A stretch of 8,371 bases of DNA, taken from assembly GCA_964608495.1 (NCBI GenBank), contig CAZSOQ010000232.1, forward strand, positions 1 to 8,371. The letters are read 5' to 3'. This DNA is from JAKORR01 sp964608495 (GTDB lineage Bacteria > Armatimonadota > Zipacnadia > Zipacnadales > FEN-943). Of this stretch, positions 6,465-8,371 are shown one piece after another (positions within the stretch are counted from its first letter, which is position 1; each line of letters begins with the position of its first letter). Position numbers and translations under genes: made by a program. Under the pieces are notes generated by a model. That model was not told where the DNA came from, did no database searches, and was given only the letters and a program-made list of their open reading frames with translations.

Positions 6465-6498
6465 GGCAGGCCCGGAAGGCCTTGCGACCGGCCCTGCC
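6465..6498 (-). terminator. GC-rich inverted repeat downstream of the ATPase-SBP stop (possible terminator hairpin)
   Basis: Arms 6465-6475 (GGCAGGCCCGG) and 6488-6498 (CCGGCCCTGCC) pair over 11 positions with one C-C mismatch around a 12-nt loop that itself contains AAGGCCTT. On the minus strand the hairpin starts about 10 nt after the stop codon at 6509-6511. No T-tract follows, so it is not a classical intrinsic terminator. It could be a pause site, a 3'-end stabiliser or a chance GC-rich pairing. Confidence 0.4.
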
Positions 6499-6508
6499 CG
6501 TGGCGGGC

Positions 6509-8371
6509 TCAGCGCCCCAGCAGCGCGCGGATCTCCTGGGCCATCACGTCCACGGCGGCGACGGGGGTCATCTGCCCGGCCAGCATCGTGTGCAGATGGC
6601 GCTGCATGACGGCGGACAGCTCTAGGTAGCGGGGCAGGTAGTGCCGGCTGCGGGCCCCGAACACCACCGCCTTCAGCACGCTGTAATGGGGGTTCGTGGC
6701 CAGCAGCTCCGGGTCGTCGTACAGGGCCTTCAGGGTGGGCAGCGCCCCGCCCCTCATGGCCCGCTCCTTCTGCACCTGCGGGCTGGTCATGAACTGGATG
6801 AACTGCGCCGCCGTCACCGGCGCCCGCGCGTGCACCGGGATCGAGTAGTGCCAACCCCCCAGGAACGACAACCCTCGCGTCCCTCGTGGACCTCGCGGCG
6901 GAGGCGCTATGCCTATCCGGTCCCGCAGCGGCGAGCCCGGCTCCATCATCGCCAGCGCCGCCGTCGGCAGCATCGTCAGGAAGACGACCTTGCCGTCCCA
7001 GAACTCCTCCTGCGGCTCCAGCCCCCACTGCGCCGTCGTGATGCGCCCCGGTGTCACCTTGTGCACGTGGATCAGGTCGTGCATGTACGCCGCGGCCTCG
7101 CGCGCCGCGTCGGTCTCCAGCACCACCCTCCCCTCGGCGTCCACCACGTCCGCGCCGTTGCTCCACAGGTTCTGCAGGAAGGTCGAGCTCACGCCCTCAT
7201 ACAGGTACCCGGGGAACACGTAGCCCTGCAGGTCCGGGTCGTTCTCGCCGGCCAGGACCGTCTTGGCTTGCTCCACCAGCTCGTCCCATGTCCCCGGCGG
7301 CTCGTCGAACCCGTACTTGCTCAGCAGGTCCTTGCGGTACAGCAGCACGCCGCACAGGGCGATGGCCGGCACCCCGTAGAGCTTCCCGTCCACCGTCGCC
7401 GCCTCGATCATGTCCGGCAGATGCTCTTCGGGGTGAGGACACAGGTCGCCCACCTCTTCGAGCTTGCACGGGTCCAGAATCTGCGGCATCCAGTACATGC
7501 ACAGGGGCAGGGCGCTCAGGTGCGTCTGGGGCGACGCCAGCGCCCGCTCGATCGTCAGCCGCGCCTCGTCCGGGTTGTAGGGAATCGTCAGCGGCACGGG
7601 CTGCACGTTCGGGTGCAGTTGCGCGAACCGCCGCAGAAGCTGCTCGTTCAGCCGATCGTCGAATTCCGTGAAGCTCCGCACCGCCAGCGTGATCGGCGTC
7701 GAACGGGGCGCGCCCGCCAGTACGCCCTCCGCTCCCTCGAATCGCCCCAGCACCGTCAGCCCGCCTGGCCCTATCGTGAATCGGCGAATCGCCTTGTCGT
7801 GGTCCATCCCCCGCATCTTCAGCACGGCGATGGATCGCTGAATCTCGCTCTCCAGCTCCAGGTACTTCAGCAGCAGGATGCCGTCCACGATCACCGAGAT
7901 ATGCTCGGACACCACCGTGGCCTGCCCGAAGAGCTCGGGCACGTCACTGATCAGAAGGGTCGTTGTGCCCCGGCGCCGCGCGTTCTCCACCAGGCAGTAC
8001 ACCAGCTCGCGCAGCCTGACCGGGTCCGCCACGGCGGCGGCCATGTCGCTCAGGCTGTCCAGAACCAGCCGCCGCGCCGGCAGCTCGTCCATCACCTGCA
8101 GCACCCGGTGCGCGAAGGCGTCGGGCTGAAGCCCCAGCGGCGGCTGGTACAGCAGCTCCACCGTCCCCTGCTGCACGTGCCCTCGCAGCGACAGCTCGAT
8201 CGAGTCCCCAAGCTGTAGCAGCCTGCTCCGGGGCTCCTCGAAGCTCAGGTACAGCGCCGGCTCGCCCACCTCGGCGCCCGCGCAGACGAATTGCAGGGCC
8301 AGCGTCGTCTTCCCCACACCCGCGCTGCCGGCCACCAGCACCGCCGTGCCCCGCGGGATACCACCGCCCAG
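6509..8371 (-). CDS. KaiC/RAD55-like RecA ATPase fused to an ABC-type solute-binding domain (N-terminus outside window)
   Basis: 620 visible residues end at TGA (complement of 6509-6511); the frame is open through the window end. A GTG at 8341 is not the start, because the ten residues before it (LGGGIPRGTA) are the normal KaiC lead-in. ATPase part, ~1-208: Walker A GSAGVGKTT (15-23), LSFEEP with the paired catalytic-type glutamates E45/E46, Walker B LVLDS (102-106, D105), TTLLISDVPE (137-146) and the KaiC-type end KMRGMDHDKAIRRFTIGPGG (185-204). After a short linker a solute-binding fold begins at ~226: ITLAVRSFTEFDDRLNEQLL, the hallmark DGKLYGVPAIA (328-338), LLYRKDLLSKYGFDEPPGTW (343-362), LGGWHYSIP (504-512), FIQFMTSPQVQ (514-524) and GGALPTLKAL (541-550). 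The SBP part has near full family length but no signal peptide, lipobox or membrane segment before it, so it should be cytosolic. No permease gene is adjacent. Both domain calls are strong. The function is unknown; ligand-controlled ATPase signalling is a hypothesis. Confidence 0.85.
   Translation of the reverse strand: MGGGIPRGTAVLVAGSAGVGKTTLALQFVCAGAEVGEPALYLSFEEPRSRLLQLGDSIELSLRGHVQQGTVELLYQPPLGLQPDAFAHRVLQVMDELPARRLVLDSLSDMAAAVADPVRLRELVYCLVENARRRGTTTLLISDVPELFGQATVVSEHISVIVDGILLLKYLELESEIQRSIAVLKMRGMDHDKAIRRFTIGPGGLTVLGRFEGAEGVLAGAPRSTPITLAVRSFTEFDDRLNEQLLRRFAQLHPNVQPVPLTIPYNPDEARLTIERALASPQTHLSALPLCMYWMPQILDPCKLEEVGDLCPHPEEHLPDMIEAATVDGKLYGVPAIALCGVLLYRKDLLSKYGFDEPPGTWDELVEQAKTVLAGENDPDLQGYVFPGYLYEGVSSTFLQNLWSNGADVVDAEGRVVLETDAAREAAAYMHDLIHVHKVTPGRITTAQWGLEPQEEFWDGKVVFLTMLPTAALAMMEPGSPLRDRIGIAPPPRGPRGTRGLSFLGGWHYSIPVHARAPVTAAQFIQFMTSPQVQKERAMRGGALPTLKALYDDPELLATNPHYSVLKAVVFGARSRHYLPRYLELSAVMQRHLHTMLAGQMTPVAAVDVMAQEIRALLGR

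Larger units (their letters stand above)
6207..6508. other. 302-bp gap between the two minus-strand genes; no confident gene
   Basis: This stretch separates the stop of the ATPase-SBP fusion from the start of the Met/Cys-rich gene. It holds a GC-rich inverted repeat next to the fusion's stop (6465-6498). Next to the downstream gene it holds a possible 21-codon minus-strand reading frame (6298 down to 6233, GTG start). No convincing -35/-10 pair is visible on either strand. The in-frame upstream extension of the Met/Cys-rich gene to 6410 has a visibly weaker G/C preference at third codon positions than the genes here, so it is probably untranslated. The gap is large for this compact window and is the natural place for a minus-strand promoter. 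Confidence 0.6.

Noticed and set aside
5214..6629. Long plus-strand frames (His/Arg/Pro-rich) opposite the Met/Cys-rich gene
   Set aside because: The repeated His comes from reading ATG/GTG codons of the minus gene backwards. They have no start signal and no family motif.
6641..8218. A 525-codon plus-strand frame opposite the ATPase-SBP fusion
   Set aside because: Arg/Gln/His/Val-rich antisense product; the minus strand carries two well-defined domains over the same bases.
8339..8341. GTG as start of the ATPase-SBP fusion
   Set aside because: The residues before it, LGGGIPRGTA, are the standard lead-in to the KaiC Walker A strand, so the gene continues beyond the window.

Overview
The window is very GC-rich (I estimate roughly 70%, by eye) and tightly packed, as in a free-living bacterium with strong G/C bias at third codon positions. 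That bias also leaves long spurious open frames on opposite strands. No rRNA, tRNA, transposase, integrase or CRISPR repeats are visible. The gene content is a ComEC-type competence nuclease, an RDD/SpoIIM membrane pair, a polyprenyl-sugar glycosyltransferase pair, a Met/Cys-rich exported protein and a KaiC-like ATPase fused to a solute-binding domain. This would fit a deep-branching, high-GC phylum such as Armatimonadota or Planctomycetota, but the assignment is a weak inference.

Layout. (1) Positions 1-1079 (+) hold the C-terminal part of a ComEC/Rec2 family protein: the end of its membrane domain and its metallo-beta-lactamase domain. (2) Positions 1038-1808 (-) encode an RDD-family membrane protein that overlaps the comEC 3' end by 42 bp. 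(3) Positions 1807-2874 (+) encode a SpoIIM/DUF95-family membrane protein. Its ATG shares two bases with the RDD start codon on the other strand, inside one CCATGG. (4) Positions 2920-3630 (+) encode a GT2 glycosyltransferase resembling dolichyl/polyprenyl-phosphate sugar synthases. It overlaps by ATGA with (5) 3627-5108 (+), a multi-pass GT-C/DUF2142-like membrane protein. (6) Positions 5172-6206 (-) encode a secreted Met-, Cys- and His-rich protein with an internal duplication and a C-terminal Ig-like domain, a plausible metal binder. (7) Positions 6509-8371 (-, running off the window) encode a KaiC/RAD55-like RecA ATPase fused in frame to a complete-looking carbohydrate-type ABC solute-binding domain with no signal peptide.

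How they may work together. SpoIIM, GT2 and GT-C/DUF2142 could form one plus-strand transcription unit. The last two make a coherent lipid-linked sugar pair: the GT2 loads a sugar on a polyprenyl phosphate and the membrane protein transfers it outside the membrane. RDD and SpoIIM are a recurrent pair, here arranged head to head. The ATPase-SBP fusion and the Met/Cys-rich gene lie on the minus strand, separated by about 300 bp that contain a GC-rich inverted repeat. The fusion is the most unusual item: it places a ligand-binding fold normally found outside the cytoplasmic membrane next to a cytosolic KaiC-type ATPase.
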